Assembly (NCBI RefSeq): GCF_009806985.1
Contig: NZ_WUAX01000009.1
Span: 124,001 to 188,000, forward strand
Direction of reading: 5' to 3'
Length of the DNA stretch: 64,000 nucleotides
Origin: Halorubrum sp. JWXQ-INN 858
GTDB lineage: Archaea > Halobacteriota > Halobacteria > Halobacteriales > Haloferacaceae
Positions 24,711 through 35,441 of the stretch are shown piece by piece. How positions within the stretch are numbered: the stretch's first letter is position 1; each line of letters opens with the position of its first letter. A program made the position numbers and the translations under genes. The notes under the pieces were generated by a model. It saw nothing but the letters and a program-made list of their open reading frames with translations, was not told the DNA's origin and did no database searches.

Positions 24711-25708
24711 CCGACCACCTCCCACAGCGGGTACACCCGCCACAGCCCGCCCATCGCGAGCAGGGTTCCCACGACGGTGTTGAGCGCGGGGAACCACCAG
24801 TACGCGCGGGCGACGTCGACCGACGACGACGCGACCCACGCGACGAACGCCGGGTAGACCGCGAGCAGCGCGCCGAGCCGGGGGTCGAGCACGGCGAACG
24901 CGAGGGCCGCACCGACCCAGCAGGCGAGACAGTAGCCGTACGTCCGAGCTTCGCCGAGCACGGTCGCAGTGGTCCGGATCCCCGCGACGCGGTCCGGCTC
25001 GATGTCCGGCACCGCCGAGAACGTGTGCATCCCCATCGTCCACAGCCACGCGCCGACGAGCGCGGCGAGCGGCGGGTGGGCCCCCGCGACCGTCGCGTAC
25101 GCCGCGGCCCCCGGCAGCACGTACAGGCCGTTGGAGACGGAGTCGGCGATCGGCTTCGTCTTGAACCGAAGCGGCGGCGCGCTGTAGCCCACCCCGAGCA
25201 CGAAGAACCCGGCGAGGTAGGGCCACGCGACGGGCGGCGTGATCGCGAACGTCGCCGCCCCGAGCGTCCCGGCCGCAACGATCGCCGCGGTGACGACCCG
25301 GTCGCCCCGCCACCGCGCCTCGCGGTCGCCGGCCTTCTTGGGGTTCTTCGCGTCTATCTCGGCGTCGAAGGCGTCGTTGACGCCGTACAACAGGACGTTC
25401 GCCGGCAGCAGGAAGTACGCCGCGAGCGCGACCGTCGTCGGCGTGAACAGGCCGTCGACGTCGGCGATCCCGTAGGTGACGCCCACGGCGACCGGGCCGG
25501 CGAGGTAGAGCCAGAACCGCGGCCGCGAGAGGACCAGCAGGTATCGGAGCCGCGCTCCGAGGGACGGGGAGTCGCCGTCGGTACCCGCCCCTTCGGTACC
25601 CGTCCCTTCGGTACCCGCCCCTTCGGAGCCAGCGGTTCGGCCGTCGTCACCCGGGGCGTCGATAGCGCCGTTCGGGCGGGTGTCGGGATCGGTCACGGCC
25701 GTAGTCAC
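24707..25708 (-). CDS. lyeJ: Lycopene elongase/hydratase LyeJ (UbiA family)
   Basis: A 333-residue UbiA-superfamily prenyltransferase. In bacterioruberin synthesis LyeJ adds a C5 unit and water to the ends of lycopene. The two Asp-rich motifs are NVLLYGVNDAFDAEIDAKNP and SAVPDIEPDRVAGIRTTATV, with eight to nine hydrophobic helices. The N-terminal 45 residues are repetitive (GAGTEGTGTEGAGTDGD) and unlikely to be structured. The GTG at 25708 overlaps the crtD stop as GTGA, and the stop overlaps the cruF ATG, so the three proteins should be made by coupled translation. Confidence 0.93.
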   Translation of the reverse strand: MTTAVTDPDTRPNGAIDAPGDDGRTAGSEGAGTEGTGTEGAGTDGDSPSLGARLRYLLVLSRPRFWLYLAGPVAVGVTYGIADVDGLFTPTTVALAAYFLLPANVLLYGVNDAFDAEIDAKNPKKAGDREARWRGDRVVTAAIVAAGTLGAATFAITPPVAWPYLAGFFVLGVGYSAPPLRFKTKPIADSVSNGLYVLPGAAAYATVAGAHPPLAALVGAWLWTMGMHTFSAVPDIEPDRVAGIRTTATVLGEARTYGYCLACWVGAALAFAVLDPRLGALLAVYPAFVAWVASSSVDVARAYWWFPALNTVVGTLLAMGGLWRVYPLWEVVG

Positions 25709-27303
25709 AGGGTGTCGGCGACCCGTTCGGCCGTGAGCTGTCCGCTGATGAGACACATCGGCACGCCGATGCCGGGCGTCGTCGTCGCCCCGGTGAAGTA
25801 GAGGCCGTCGACGGTTCCCGAGGCGTGTGGCGGCCGGAACAGCGACGTCTGCCGGAGCGTGTGTGCCAGCCCGAGCGCGGACCCCTGATAGCTGTTGTAG
25901 CGGTCCGCGAAGTCGTCGACACAGAACGTCTCCTCGACGACGATCCGGTCGCGGAGGTCCGTCCCGGTGTTCGCGGCGATGTCGTCGAGGACGACGTCGC
26001 GGTAACGGTCGCGGAGCGCCGGGGTGTCCGTCAACCCGGGCGCGATGGGGACGAGCGCGAAGAGGTTGCTGTGCCCCTCCGGCGCGACCGTGTCGTCGGT
26101 CTTCGAGGGGACACAGAGGTAGTAGGCGGGGTCGTCGGGCCACGCGGGGTCGTCGAAGATCTGCTCGAAGTGTCGGTCCCACGCGGTCGGCAGGACGAGC
26201 GTGTGATGCGCCAGCTCCTCGACGTCGCCTTCGACGCCGAGGTACAACAGAAACGCCGACGGGGCGTACGTCCGAGACTCCCAGTACGCGTCGGTGTACT
26301 GCCGCTTCTCGGGGGGCAACAGCTCCCGCTCGGTGTGTGCGTAGTCCGCGTTCGAGACGACGAGGTCCGCGAGGTACCGATCGCCGTCGCCGCCGTTGGC
26401 GCTCACCTCGCGGGCGTCGCCGTCGGCGGTGCGTCCTTCGTTGGCGTCGCCGCCGGCGGCGTGTCCCCGGTCGGCGTCCCCGTTCCCGGCGACGTCGACC
26501 GCGAACGCGCCGCGCCGCCCCTCGATCGCCGTCACCTCGGCGTCGGTGACGAACTCGACGCCGAGGTCCGTGGCGAGCTCGACGATCCCGTCGACGACCG
26601 CGCCGACCCCGCCGTCGGGGTAGTAGACGCCCATGTTGAAGTCGACGTGGCTCATCAGGTTGTACAGCGCGGGCGTGTTCGTCGGGGAGCCGCCGAGGAA
26701 CACCAGCGTGTACTGCATCAGCTGCTGGAGCTTCGGGTGTTCGAAGTAGTCCTCGACGTGTCCCTGCATCTTGCCGAGCAGCGAGAGCCCCCACGAGTAG
26801 CGGAGCACGTCGGGGTCGACGTAGTCGCGCAGACGGGGGCGGTCCTCGTAGACGAAGTGCTCCATGCCGACGTCGTAGGTGTACTCGGACTTCTCGAGGT
26901 ACGCGTCCAGGGCGTCGGCCGCGCCCGGCTCGTACGACTCGAACAGCTCCTTGTTGCGTTCGAGGTCCGGGACCACGTCGACGCGGTCGCCGTCCTTCCA
27001 GAACACGCGGTAGTGGGGGTCGAGCTGTGAGAGCGTGTAGAACTCCTCGGGCGACCGCCCGAAGTGCCCGAAGAACCGCTCGAACACGTCGGGCATGAGG
27101 TACCACGAGGGGCCCATGTCGAACCGGAAGCCGCCCGTTTCGAGGCGGCTCGCGCGCCCGCCAAGCTGTTCGTTCTTCTCGAGAAGGGTGACGTCCGCGC
27201 CGGCGTCGGCGAGGTAACAGGCCGTCGAGAGGCCGCCGAACCCGCCGCCTATTACGACGACGGATTCGCCGGCCACGGCGTCGATGTCGGGGGCCGCGTC
27301 CAT
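25705..27303 (-). CDS. crtD: Carotenoid desaturase of the bacterioruberin operon (CrtD type)
   Basis: A 532-residue FAD-dependent desaturase of the phytoene-desaturase family. SVVVIGGGFGGLSTACYLADAGADV is cut here to its core GGGFGGLSTA, the dinucleotide-binding loop; RFDMGPSWYLMPDVFERFF and the C-terminal LYFTGATTTPGIGVPMCLIS are family blocks. Its place before lyeJ and cruF points to CrtD, the carotenoid 3,4-desaturase, rather than the first-step phytoene desaturase CrtI, though sequence alone does not decide. An insertion rich in Gly, Asp and Asn (about residues 270-305) interrupts the substrate domain. Minus-strand TATA-like TTTATACC (27325-27332) lies about 25 bp before the ATG. Confidence 0.9.
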   Translation of the reverse strand: MDAAPDIDAVAGESVVVIGGGFGGLSTACYLADAGADVTLLEKNEQLGGRASRLETGGFRFDMGPSWYLMPDVFERFFGHFGRSPEEFYTLSQLDPHYRVFWKDGDRVDVVPDLERNKELFESYEPGAADALDAYLEKSEYTYDVGMEHFVYEDRPRLRDYVDPDVLRYSWGLSLLGKMQGHVEDYFEHPKLQQLMQYTLVFLGGSPTNTPALYNLMSHVDFNMGVYYPDGGVGAVVDGIVELATDLGVEFVTDAEVTAIEGRRGAFAVDVAGNGDADRGHAAGGDANEGRTADGDAREVSANGGDGDRYLADLVVSNADYAHTERELLPPEKRQYTDAYWESRTYAPSAFLLYLGVEGDVEELAHHTLVLPTAWDRHFEQIFDDPAWPDDPAYYLCVPSKTDDTVAPEGHSNLFALVPIAPGLTDTPALRDRYRDVVLDDIAANTGTDLRDRIVVEETFCVDDFADRYNSYQGSALGLAHTLRQTSLFRPPHASGTVDGLYFTGATTTPGIGVPMCLISGQLTAERVADTL

Positions 27304-27420
27304 GGGATCACGTGGACCGGCGTCGGTATAAACACCGGCCAGACGCGGGCGGCGAACGGGCCCGGAACGGTCCCCGGTCGGTACCTTATAAGTCGCCGTC
27401 GGCCGTAGCCGGAGGCGGAC

Positions 27421-28227
27421 ATGGATCCGACGGTCGCGATCACGGGGGCGACGAGCGGGATCGGGCGGGCGGTAGCCGACGCGTTCGTCGAGGCGGGCGC
27501 GTTCGTCGCCGTCTGCGGCCGCGACGGCGACGCGGTCGACCGCACGGTGGCAGCGTTAAACGGGAATCGGGAGCCCGCCGCCGGCCGGGAGCCTGCCGCC
27601 GGCCGCGAACACACCCGCGACGGCGACGGCGTGGACGACGGCGACGGCCTGGGCGACGGCGACGCCGTCGCGACCGAGGCCGCGGGTCGTGCATGGGGGG
27701 CTCGGGTCGACGTTCGCGACGAGTTCGACCTCGAACGGTTCTTCGAGCGGGTCGCCCGCGAGGCGGGGCCGATCGACGTGGTGCTCGCGAACGCCGCCGT
27801 CCTTCACGGGTCGCCCGGGGACCGGCCCGCGGACGAGACGTCGTACGCCGACTTCGACGACACGATGCGAACGAACGCCCGCGGGGTGTTCGCGACGATC
27901 CGCGAGGCGCTCCCGCACCTGGCCGCCGACGCGCGGGTGATCGTCCCGTCGGGATCGGTCGCCCACGAGTCGAAGCCGGGCATGGGCGCGTACGCGACGT
28001 CGAAGGCCGCGGCCGAGGCCGTCGCACGGGGGTTCGCGGCCGACGTCGACGCCACGGTCGGCGTCGTCGATCCCGGGCTCGTCGCCACGGATCTCACGGG
28101 TATGGAGCGCGCCCGAAACCCCGACAGCGTCGCGCCGCTTTTCGTCTGGGCCGCGACCGACGCGCCCGCCGCGGACCTCAACGGCGGCCGGATCGGGCTC
28201 CGGGAGTGGAAGGCGGCGACGCGGTAG
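27421..28227 (+). CDS. Short-chain dehydrogenase/reductase
   Basis: A 268-residue SDR enzyme. The cofactor loop is AITGATSGIGRAVADAF, NAAV is the NNAG-like motif, and the catalytic Ser and Tyr-x3-Lys lie in PSGSVAHE and GAYATSKAAAEAVARGF. Substrate and cofactor preference are unknown. A repetitive insertion (EPAAGREPAAGREH, then GDGVDDGDGLGDGDA, about residues 47-80) replaces the usual short loop after strand 2; its DNA is repetitive in multiples of three. The start follows AT-rich CTTATAAG (27394-27401) by about 20-27 bp. It is divergent from crtD and followed by a 28-bp repeat array. Confidence 0.88.
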   Translation: MDPTVAITGATSGIGRAVADAFVEAGAFVAVCGRDGDAVDRTVAALNGNREPAAGREPAAGREHTRDGDGVDDGDGLGDGDAVATEAAGRAWGARVDVRDEFDLERFFERVAREAGPIDVVLANAAVLHGSPGDRPADETSYADFDDTMRTNARGVFATIREALPHLAADARVIVPSGSVAHESKPGMGAYATSKAAAEAVARGFAADVDATVGVVDPGLVATDLTGMERARNPDSVAPLFVWAATDAPAADLNGGRIGLREWKAATR

Positions 28228-28287
28228 GTCGGAGCCGAGCGTGTCGCAAGGGGGAGAAACGAGGACTCGAACGGAGGAACCGAGGCC

Positions 28288-28440
28288 GGCGGGAGCGACG
28301 CGATCGGCGAGCGTCGGCGGGAGCGACGCGGTCGGCGCGCATCGGCGGGAGCGACACGGTAGGCACGCGCCGACGGGAGCGACACGGTAGGCACGCGCCG
28401 ACGGGAGCGACACGGTAGGCACGCGTCGGCGGGAGCGATC
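28288..28440. repeat. 28-bp tandem repeat array, five copies plus a partial
   Basis: Units begin at 28288, 28316, 28344, 28372 and 28400, with a partial at 28428. Core: G-R-CGGGAGCGACRCGGT-GGC-CGCG. Units 4 and 5 are nearly identical and the first is the most diverged, as in an array growing at one end. It lies between the convergent SDR and ATP-grasp genes and has no spacers, so it is not a CRISPR array. Confidence 0.9.
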
Positions 28441-28446
28441 CCGGCG

Positions 28447-29763
28447 CTAGCGTCCCGGACCGAGGTATCCCCACGCTTGCAGCCGGTCGCCGTCGCCGTC
28501 GGTCCACCGTTCGCCGATGTCGTCGCGGTAGTACATGTTGGGCATCACGATGTCGTCGATCCGGTCGTACGCCTGTTCACGCGCGGCCTGCATCGTGTCG
28601 CCCTTGCCGGTGACGACGATGGGCATCCCGTTGTCGCCCGCGACGCGCCACTGGCCGTCGACGTTCTTCGCGTCCTCCAGGTGGATCCCCTCGCGGCTTT
28701 CGGTCTCGAACACCACGGCCGCGTTCCGGGAGTTCTCGTCGTACGTCTTCTCGTCGTCGAACGGGAACGGCGGCAGAACGATCCGAACGGCGATCTGGTA
28801 CCCGTTGTGCACCGCTACTCCCGGATCGTTGCCGTGCGCGAGGTCGTAGAAGAACTCGCCGGTAGACGACTCGATGGACTCCTCTTGCAACGCGATCGTC
28901 GGATACCCGAACCGCGGTGTGAACTCCAGCGGGTAGATCCCGGTCTCGTTCACGATGCAGTTGATGTCGATGCTCCCGACGTACCCCTCGTCGGCGAGCC
29001 AACCTTCGAGCTTTCCGAACGTCTCTTTGAACAGTTTGTTCTGGCCGGCCCAGAACATCGAGGTTCCCATCTCGCCGGTCTGGGGGCCGATGTTTCCCGG
29101 AAACAGTTTCTTGTGTTCGAAGTTGAAATTCACCTGATCGATGAACTCGTTGCCGTTGAAGAACCCGCAGATGGCGATCTCCACGCCGTCGACTTTCCGC
29201 TGCAGCTGGAACCCCTTCATCCGGTGGCCCCACGCCTTCTTGTAGGCGCGGAGCACGTCGATGACGTCGCTGCCGTCGTCCTCGTTCCCGACGTACAGCA
29301 AGCGCTTGACGTTCTGAACCTCACCGAGCGGTTTGATGACGTACGGAGCCGGGTTCTCCTGCACGTGCTGGATGCCCGCGTCGAAGTCGTGGAAGATGTG
29401 GTGTTCGACCGTGTTCACGCCGTGTGCTTCGAGGATCTCCATCGCGTAGCCGCGGTCCTCTTCGAGGTGATCGGTGTTCGGCGTTCCACCAACGACAGCG
29501 TTGCCTTGCTCACGGAGTTCCCGAGCGAGCTTTCCCGTCCCGACGTCCGATCCCACCCAAATGTCGTCGAAAACGATGACGTCCGCCCACTCGACGTCGG
29601 CGCGCCAGTCGTCCGTCTTCGGCACGAAGCCGTCGCCGATCTCCGCGTCGTGTTCCGACTCGATGTAGTACTTGACGTCGTGTCCCTCCCGGTGGACCTG
29701 CCATGCGAGGTCGGTTATCAGCGCGGCGTCCGCGGAGACGAACAGGAAGTGCTTGGAGTCCAT
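28447..29763 (-). CDS. PurD-like ATP-grasp enzyme of unknown substrate
   Basis: A 438-residue ATP-grasp protein. The N-terminal Rossmann-like part (FLFVSADAALITDLAWQVHR) is followed by APYVIKPLGEVQNVKRLLYVG (ATP-binding lysine), VEIAICGFFNGNEF, then LFPGNIGPQTGEMGTSMFW, which parallels the GPNTGGMG loop of phosphoribosylamine-glycine ligase, and SIDINCIVNETGIYPLEFTPRFGYP, parallel to the metal-binding E-x-N-x-RFGDPE of PurD. Because Asn and Asp-Pro-Glu of that motif differ, I infer a paralogue with another acid and amine substrate rather than PurD itself. Base composition looks a little lower in GC than its neighbours. The promoter is clear and leaderless. Confidence 0.82.
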   Translation of the reverse strand: MDSKHFLFVSADAALITDLAWQVHREGHDVKYYIESEHDAEIGDGFVPKTDDWRADVEWADVIVFDDIWVGSDVGTGKLARELREQGNAVVGGTPNTDHLEEDRGYAMEILEAHGVNTVEHHIFHDFDAGIQHVQENPAPYVIKPLGEVQNVKRLLYVGNEDDGSDVIDVLRAYKKAWGHRMKGFQLQRKVDGVEIAICGFFNGNEFIDQVNFNFEHKKLFPGNIGPQTGEMGTSMFWAGQNKLFKETFGKLEGWLADEGYVGSIDINCIVNETGIYPLEFTPRFGYPTIALQEESIESSTGEFFYDLAHGNDPGVAVHNGYQIAVRIVLPPFPFDDEKTYDENSRNAAVVFETESREGIHLEDAKNVDGQWRVAGDNGMPIVVTGKGDTMQAAREQAYDRIDDIVMPNMYYRDDIGERWTDGDGDRLQAWGYLGPGR

Positions 29764-29785
29764 ACCGCCACCTTCCGCCGGCGTT

Positions 29786-29795
29786 CATATAAAAT
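29786..29795 (-). promoter_or_regulatory. TATA box of the PurD-like gene
   Basis: Minus strand ATTTTATATG centred 28 bp before the ATG at 29763, indicating leaderless transcription. The 252-bp divergent region to 30015 contains further AT-rich elements (GTTTATTATTTAG at about 29918) and no gene. Confidence 0.65.
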
Positions 29796-30015
29796 CGGTT
29801 ACGGTCGGGTAAAATTCGGCCGGGGTCGCTTAAAAAGCAGCCGCGATCGCCTTCCCGACGTCGTTCTCGCCGCGCCTCGTCGCTGAAAGCGGAGTTTCCG
29901 GCATCTCCGAAGGAAAGTTTATTATTTAGAAACAGCGGTTTCAGTTGCCGATACTTTTCCGCGCGAATAGCTGCATTCTTTAACGTCCACGAGGAGAACC
30001 ACACGAGACACCCGA

Positions 30016-32312
<2,297 letters not shown>

Positions 32313-32474
32313 CCGCGACGCCGACCAAGGGGGACCGCCCCCTCGAACCGACCGACCCGCGTTTCCGTTGCGTTTCGCTTGAGTTCGCTCCGCCGATCGA
32401 CCCGTTCCGTCACCGGCAGGACGGTCGCCGACTGAGGCGTTTATCCCGATGAAGCCGCTACGGTGGGGTATCGA

Positions 32475-33179
32475 ATGGTCTCCCCGTCAGCGGTGCTCGG
32501 CGTCGACCCCGACGCCGACGAATCGACGATCAGGCGCGCCTTCCGCGAACGCGTCAAGGAGGTCCACCCGGACCAGGGCGGCAGCGTCGAGGAGTTCCAG
32601 CTCGTCAAGCGAGCGTACGCGGCGCTGCGCGAGCGCGACCGGAACGGAAACGGCGACGTCGCGGACCTCGACGCCGACGAGCGCGGGACGCCGGACGGCT
32701 GGAACGACGCGGCCGGCGGGGGCGGCGACGGGGAGGGTGACGGCGCCGCCGACGTCGAACCGGTCCGCGTCGAGTTCCTCGACTACGCGGTCGTCGACGA
32801 CTACGGGTGGGGCCTCGACGACCCCGACCTGTTCGAACGGGCCGCCGCCGCGGACCTCGGCCCCGCCGACTACGGACGGCTGCTCGCGGAGCCGACGGAG
32901 AGCCTGCTGGAGGCCGCGGAGGCGCGCGGGTACACGTGGCCGTTCTCCTGTCGGGGCGGGGCGTGTGCGAACTGTGCGGTGTACCTCGCCTCGGGGGAGC
33001 TCTCACAGCCGGCGAACCACATCCTTCCCGACGAGCTCGCGGACCGCGGCTTCCGGCTGTCGTGTAACGGGTATCCGATCACCGACGAGCTCCAAGTCGT
33101 GTTCAACGTCAAACACTTGCCGGAGCTCGACGAGTTGAAACTGCCGCCGGGACCGTTCAGGCGGGCTCGCTCCGAGTGA
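32475..33179 (+). CDS. J-domain / 2Fe-2S ferredoxin fusion protein
   Basis: A 234-residue protein. Residues 1-55 form a J domain (SAVLGVDPDADESTIRRAFR, then EVHPDQGGSVEEFQLVKRAY with the HPD tripeptide), the part of DnaJ that stimulates Hsp70. An acidic Gly-rich linker leads to a plant-type 2Fe-2S ferredoxin domain with FSCRGGACANCAVYLASG (C-x4-C-x2-C) and a fourth ligand in FRLSCNGYP. This ferredoxin type is common in haloarchaea; the J-domain attachment suggests chaperone-assisted cluster transfer or delivery to DnaK. The start at 32475 is chosen over an upstream GTG because GTTTATCCC (32439-32447) is placed as the TATA box of a leaderless message. Confidence 0.88.
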   Translation: MVSPSAVLGVDPDADESTIRRAFRERVKEVHPDQGGSVEEFQLVKRAYAALRERDRNGNGDVADLDADERGTPDGWNDAAGGGGDGEGDGAADVEPVRVEFLDYAVVDDYGWGLDDPDLFERAAAADLGPADYGRLLAEPTESLLEAAEARGYTWPFSCRGGACANCAVYLASGELSQPANHILPDELADRGFRLSCNGYPITDELQVVFNVKHLPELDELKLPPGPFRRARSE

Positions 33180-33221
33180 TCAGCACACCCATGAGAATGT
33201 CACTCAAGAAATCATTTAGTG

Positions 33222-33311
33222 CATATTTATAGGTATGTGGAACCTACCGTTCGGTAACCGGAGGGGAACCGCGCGGTCGTCGGCCGATCGCGCGTGCGTC
33301 CCCGATGGAGG
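33222..33311 (+). promoter_or_regulatory. Pilin gene promoter and structured leader
   Basis: TATA element CATATTTATAG (33222-33232); TACCG-TT-CGGTA at 33245-33256 near the predicted start site; a 10-bp hairpin (33270-33294, arms CGCGCGGTCG and CGATCGCGCG, loop TCGGC, one G-U pair); then Shine-Dalgarno GGAGG at 33307-33311, 6 nt before the ATG. The message is therefore led, unlike most genes here. Confidence 0.6.
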
Positions 33312-33317
33312 TACACA

Positions 33318-33797
33318 ATGCAACTCAGCAAGCTATTCAACGACGAGAAGGCGGTGTCTCCCGTTATCGGGGTCATCCTCATGGTCGCCATCACGGTGAT
33401 CCTGGCGGCGGTCATCGGCACGTTCGTCCTCGGCCTCGGCGACTCGATCGGCGACAGCGCCCCGAGCGCGAGCTACGATTGGGACCAGAGCGGATCGGGT
33501 GCTGACGTCACCTCGGTCACCCTCACGCACGTGAGCGGTCAGAACATCGACGCGGACCGCGTGACCGGGACGGTTGAGGGTAACGCGATCACGTTTGGTG
33601 CAGATCCCGAACAGCAACTCGGCGCTGAATGGGCAGGTAACGGCCAGATATCGTCCGGCGACTCGGTCGACTGGATGGACGACAGTAATATCGAGGACAA
33701 CACGGAAGGCATCTCTAGCAACGACGAACTCCGCGTCATCTGGACCGCATCCGGCGGCGGCTCCTCGTCGACGCTGACGACCTACACGGTCCAGTAG
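33318..33797 (+). CDS. Type IV pilin (PilA-like)
   Basis: A 159-residue pilin precursor. The N terminus [20 protein letters not shown] and following [20 protein letters not shown] form the conserved haloarchaeal H-domain, the hydrophobic helix that packs in the pilus core. The prepilin peptidase PibD should cut just before the hydrophobic stretch; a pibD-like gene lies at the right edge of this window. The remainder ([25 protein letters not shown] onward) is a variable, Ser/Thr/Gly-rich beta-strand domain exposed on the fibre. Pili of this class serve adhesion. It has its own SD sequence and structured leader. No other pilus genes adjoin it. Confidence 0.92.
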   Translation: MQLSKLFNDEKAVSPVIGVILMVAITVILAAVIGTFVLGLGDSIGDSAPSASYDWDQSGSGADVTSVTLTHVSGQNIDADRVTGTVEGNAITFGADPEQQLGAEWAGNGQISSGDSVDWMDDSNIEDNTEGISSNDELRVIWTASGGGSSSTLTTYTVQ

Positions 33798-33951
33798 GCT
33801 CCCGATTCGATTCCGACTGACGCGCCCTTTTAAACCCTAACACGCGACCCCTGAGCCGCCGCTCAGTCCGCCGGCGGGGTGTGCGTCGCCGGCGCAGTCA
33901 GCCGGGACGTACGTCGTCGCGGTCGGAGGTGGCGCGCTTGTCCGCCACCCA

Positions 33952-33961
33952 TGTATATATA
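33952..33961 (+). promoter_or_regulatory. TATA box of the MFS transporter gene
   Basis: TGTATATATA, centred about 33 bp before the GTG at 33990. It overlaps an in-frame ATG at 33951, which argues against using that ATG as start. Confidence 0.6.
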
Positions 33962-33989
33962 CGGCCCCGTACCGACGCCGGATCCAACC

Positions 33990-35435
33990 GTGTACGGACT
34001 GACCGGCAAGGAGTTGCGGTTCGCGCTCGTCGTCAGCTCCGCGCACTTCACACAACACGTCTACTACCGCGTGCTCCCGCCGCTGATTCCGGTGTTGGCG
34101 GTCGCACTCCAGTACCCCCTGTGGCAGCTCGGGCTGTTGATCTCGCTGTACTCCATCGGCATGGGGCTGGCGCAGGCGCCGCTCGGCGTCCTCTCGGACC
34201 GGATGGACCGCCGCTTCCTCCTGCCGACGGGGCTCACGCTGACCGGCGCGGCGTACGTGCTGTTCGCGGCCGCGCCGACGCTCGGCGCACCCTTGCCAGC
34301 GCTGACCGCGTTCGGCTACCTCTTCGAGGGCGGCTACCTCGTCATGTCGCTCGCGATGGTCGTCGTCGGCGTCGGGCTGGCGGTGGTCCACCCGACGGGC
34401 TATCCGATGATCACGGACAACGTCGACGCCGGCTCGAAAGGGAAGGTGCTCGGCGTCTTCGGCGCGTCCTCCAAGCTCGGCGACGCCGCGGCCCCGACCG
34501 CCGTCGCCGTGTTGATCCTGCTGCTCGCGTGGGAGCAGATCATCCTGCTGTTCGGGGTCGCGGGCGTGGTCTACGGCCTCATGCTCGCGGTGGTGCTCCG
34601 GTCCGACGAGTTCGAGACGCGGCCGGCCGGCAAACGAGGGGTGGACGACGCCGACGGCGTCGCCGACCCCGACGACGATGCCGACTCGACCGGCAACGGT
34701 GCTGACCTCGGCGACGACACCGACTCGATCGACGATGTCGGGTCCGACGGGGACGGTCCCGATCGGGCCGGTACGGCGGCGGACGGCGACCGGCGGACGT
34801 ACCTCTACCCGATGACGGCGGTGTACCTCTACTTCGTCACGAGCGGGCTGTCGACCCGCGCGCTCAACACGTTCCTGCCGGCCTTCCTCGTCGCCGTCTA
34901 CGCCTACTCCTACTCCGTCGACGCGATCGGCGTTCACGTGGGGGCGGAGTCGGTGGCCAACGTGTTCTTCGCGCTGCTGCTCGTCTCCGGCGCGGTGATG
35001 CAGCTCGTCCTCGGCGGCGCGACGGACGCGTACGACTCGCGGGTCGTGCTGCTCGGGTGTATGGCGGTCGGGACGGTCGGGATGGTCCTGCTCGCGCTGG
35101 TGCCGCTACACCCGCTCCTGCTCGCGGTCGTGATCGTCGCGCTCGGGACGGGACTGTACGGGGTCAACCCGGCGCGGGACGCGCTGATAAGCGACCTCTC
35201 GCCGCCGGAGCGCGAGGGGCGCACGTTCGGCTACGTGTTCACCGCGGTGACGCTGACGGGCGCGCCGATGCCGGCGCTGATCGGCTACCTGCTCGAGACG
35301 CTGGGGATGCGCCAGGGCTTCCTCCTGCTCGCGATCGGACCGATACTCGCCGGGATATGCGTCGCGCTGTTGTACTCCGAGCGCGTGTACGCCCCTCATC
35401 CGGCCGCCGACGCGACCGGAGACGCGGCCGATTAA
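33990..35435 (+). CDS. MFS transporter
   Basis: A 481-residue major facilitator with twelve predicted membrane segments in two halves. Between helices 2 and 3 is APLGVLSDRMDRRFLLPTG, the MFS motif A (G-x3-D-R-x-x-R-R), and a similar loop follows in the second half (GGATDAYDSRVVLLGC). The central cytoplasmic loop (about residues 210-270) is a long acidic insert (DDADGVADPDDDADSTGNG). The substrate is unknown. The GTG start at 33990 is preferred because a strong TATA box lies about 30 bp before it. It converges with a histidine-kinase gene, with only 6 bp between stop codons. Confidence 0.88.
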   Translation: MYGLTGKELRFALVVSSAHFTQHVYYRVLPPLIPVLAVALQYPLWQLGLLISLYSIGMGLAQAPLGVLSDRMDRRFLLPTGLTLTGAAYVLFAAAPTLGAPLPALTAFGYLFEGGYLVMSLAMVVVGVGLAVVHPTGYPMITDNVDAGSKGKVLGVFGASSKLGDAAAPTAVAVLILLLAWEQIILLFGVAGVVYGLMLAVVLRSDEFETRPAGKRGVDDADGVADPDDDADSTGNGADLGDDTDSIDDVGSDGDGPDRAGTAADGDRRTYLYPMTAVYLYFVTSGLSTRALNTFLPAFLVAVYAYSYSVDAIGVHVGAESVANVFFALLLVSGAVMQLVLGGATDAYDSRVVLLGCMAVGTVGMVLLALVPLHPLLLAVVIVALGTGLYGVNPARDALISDLSPPEREGRTFGYVFTAVTLTGAPMPALIGYLLETLGMRQGFLLLAIGPILAGICVALLYSERVYAPHPAADATGDAAD

Positions 35436-35441
35436 GCTCAC

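Noticed and set aside
28288..28440. Possible CRISPR array
   Set aside because: The 28-bp units are directly adjacent with no unique spacers, and no cas genes are nearby.
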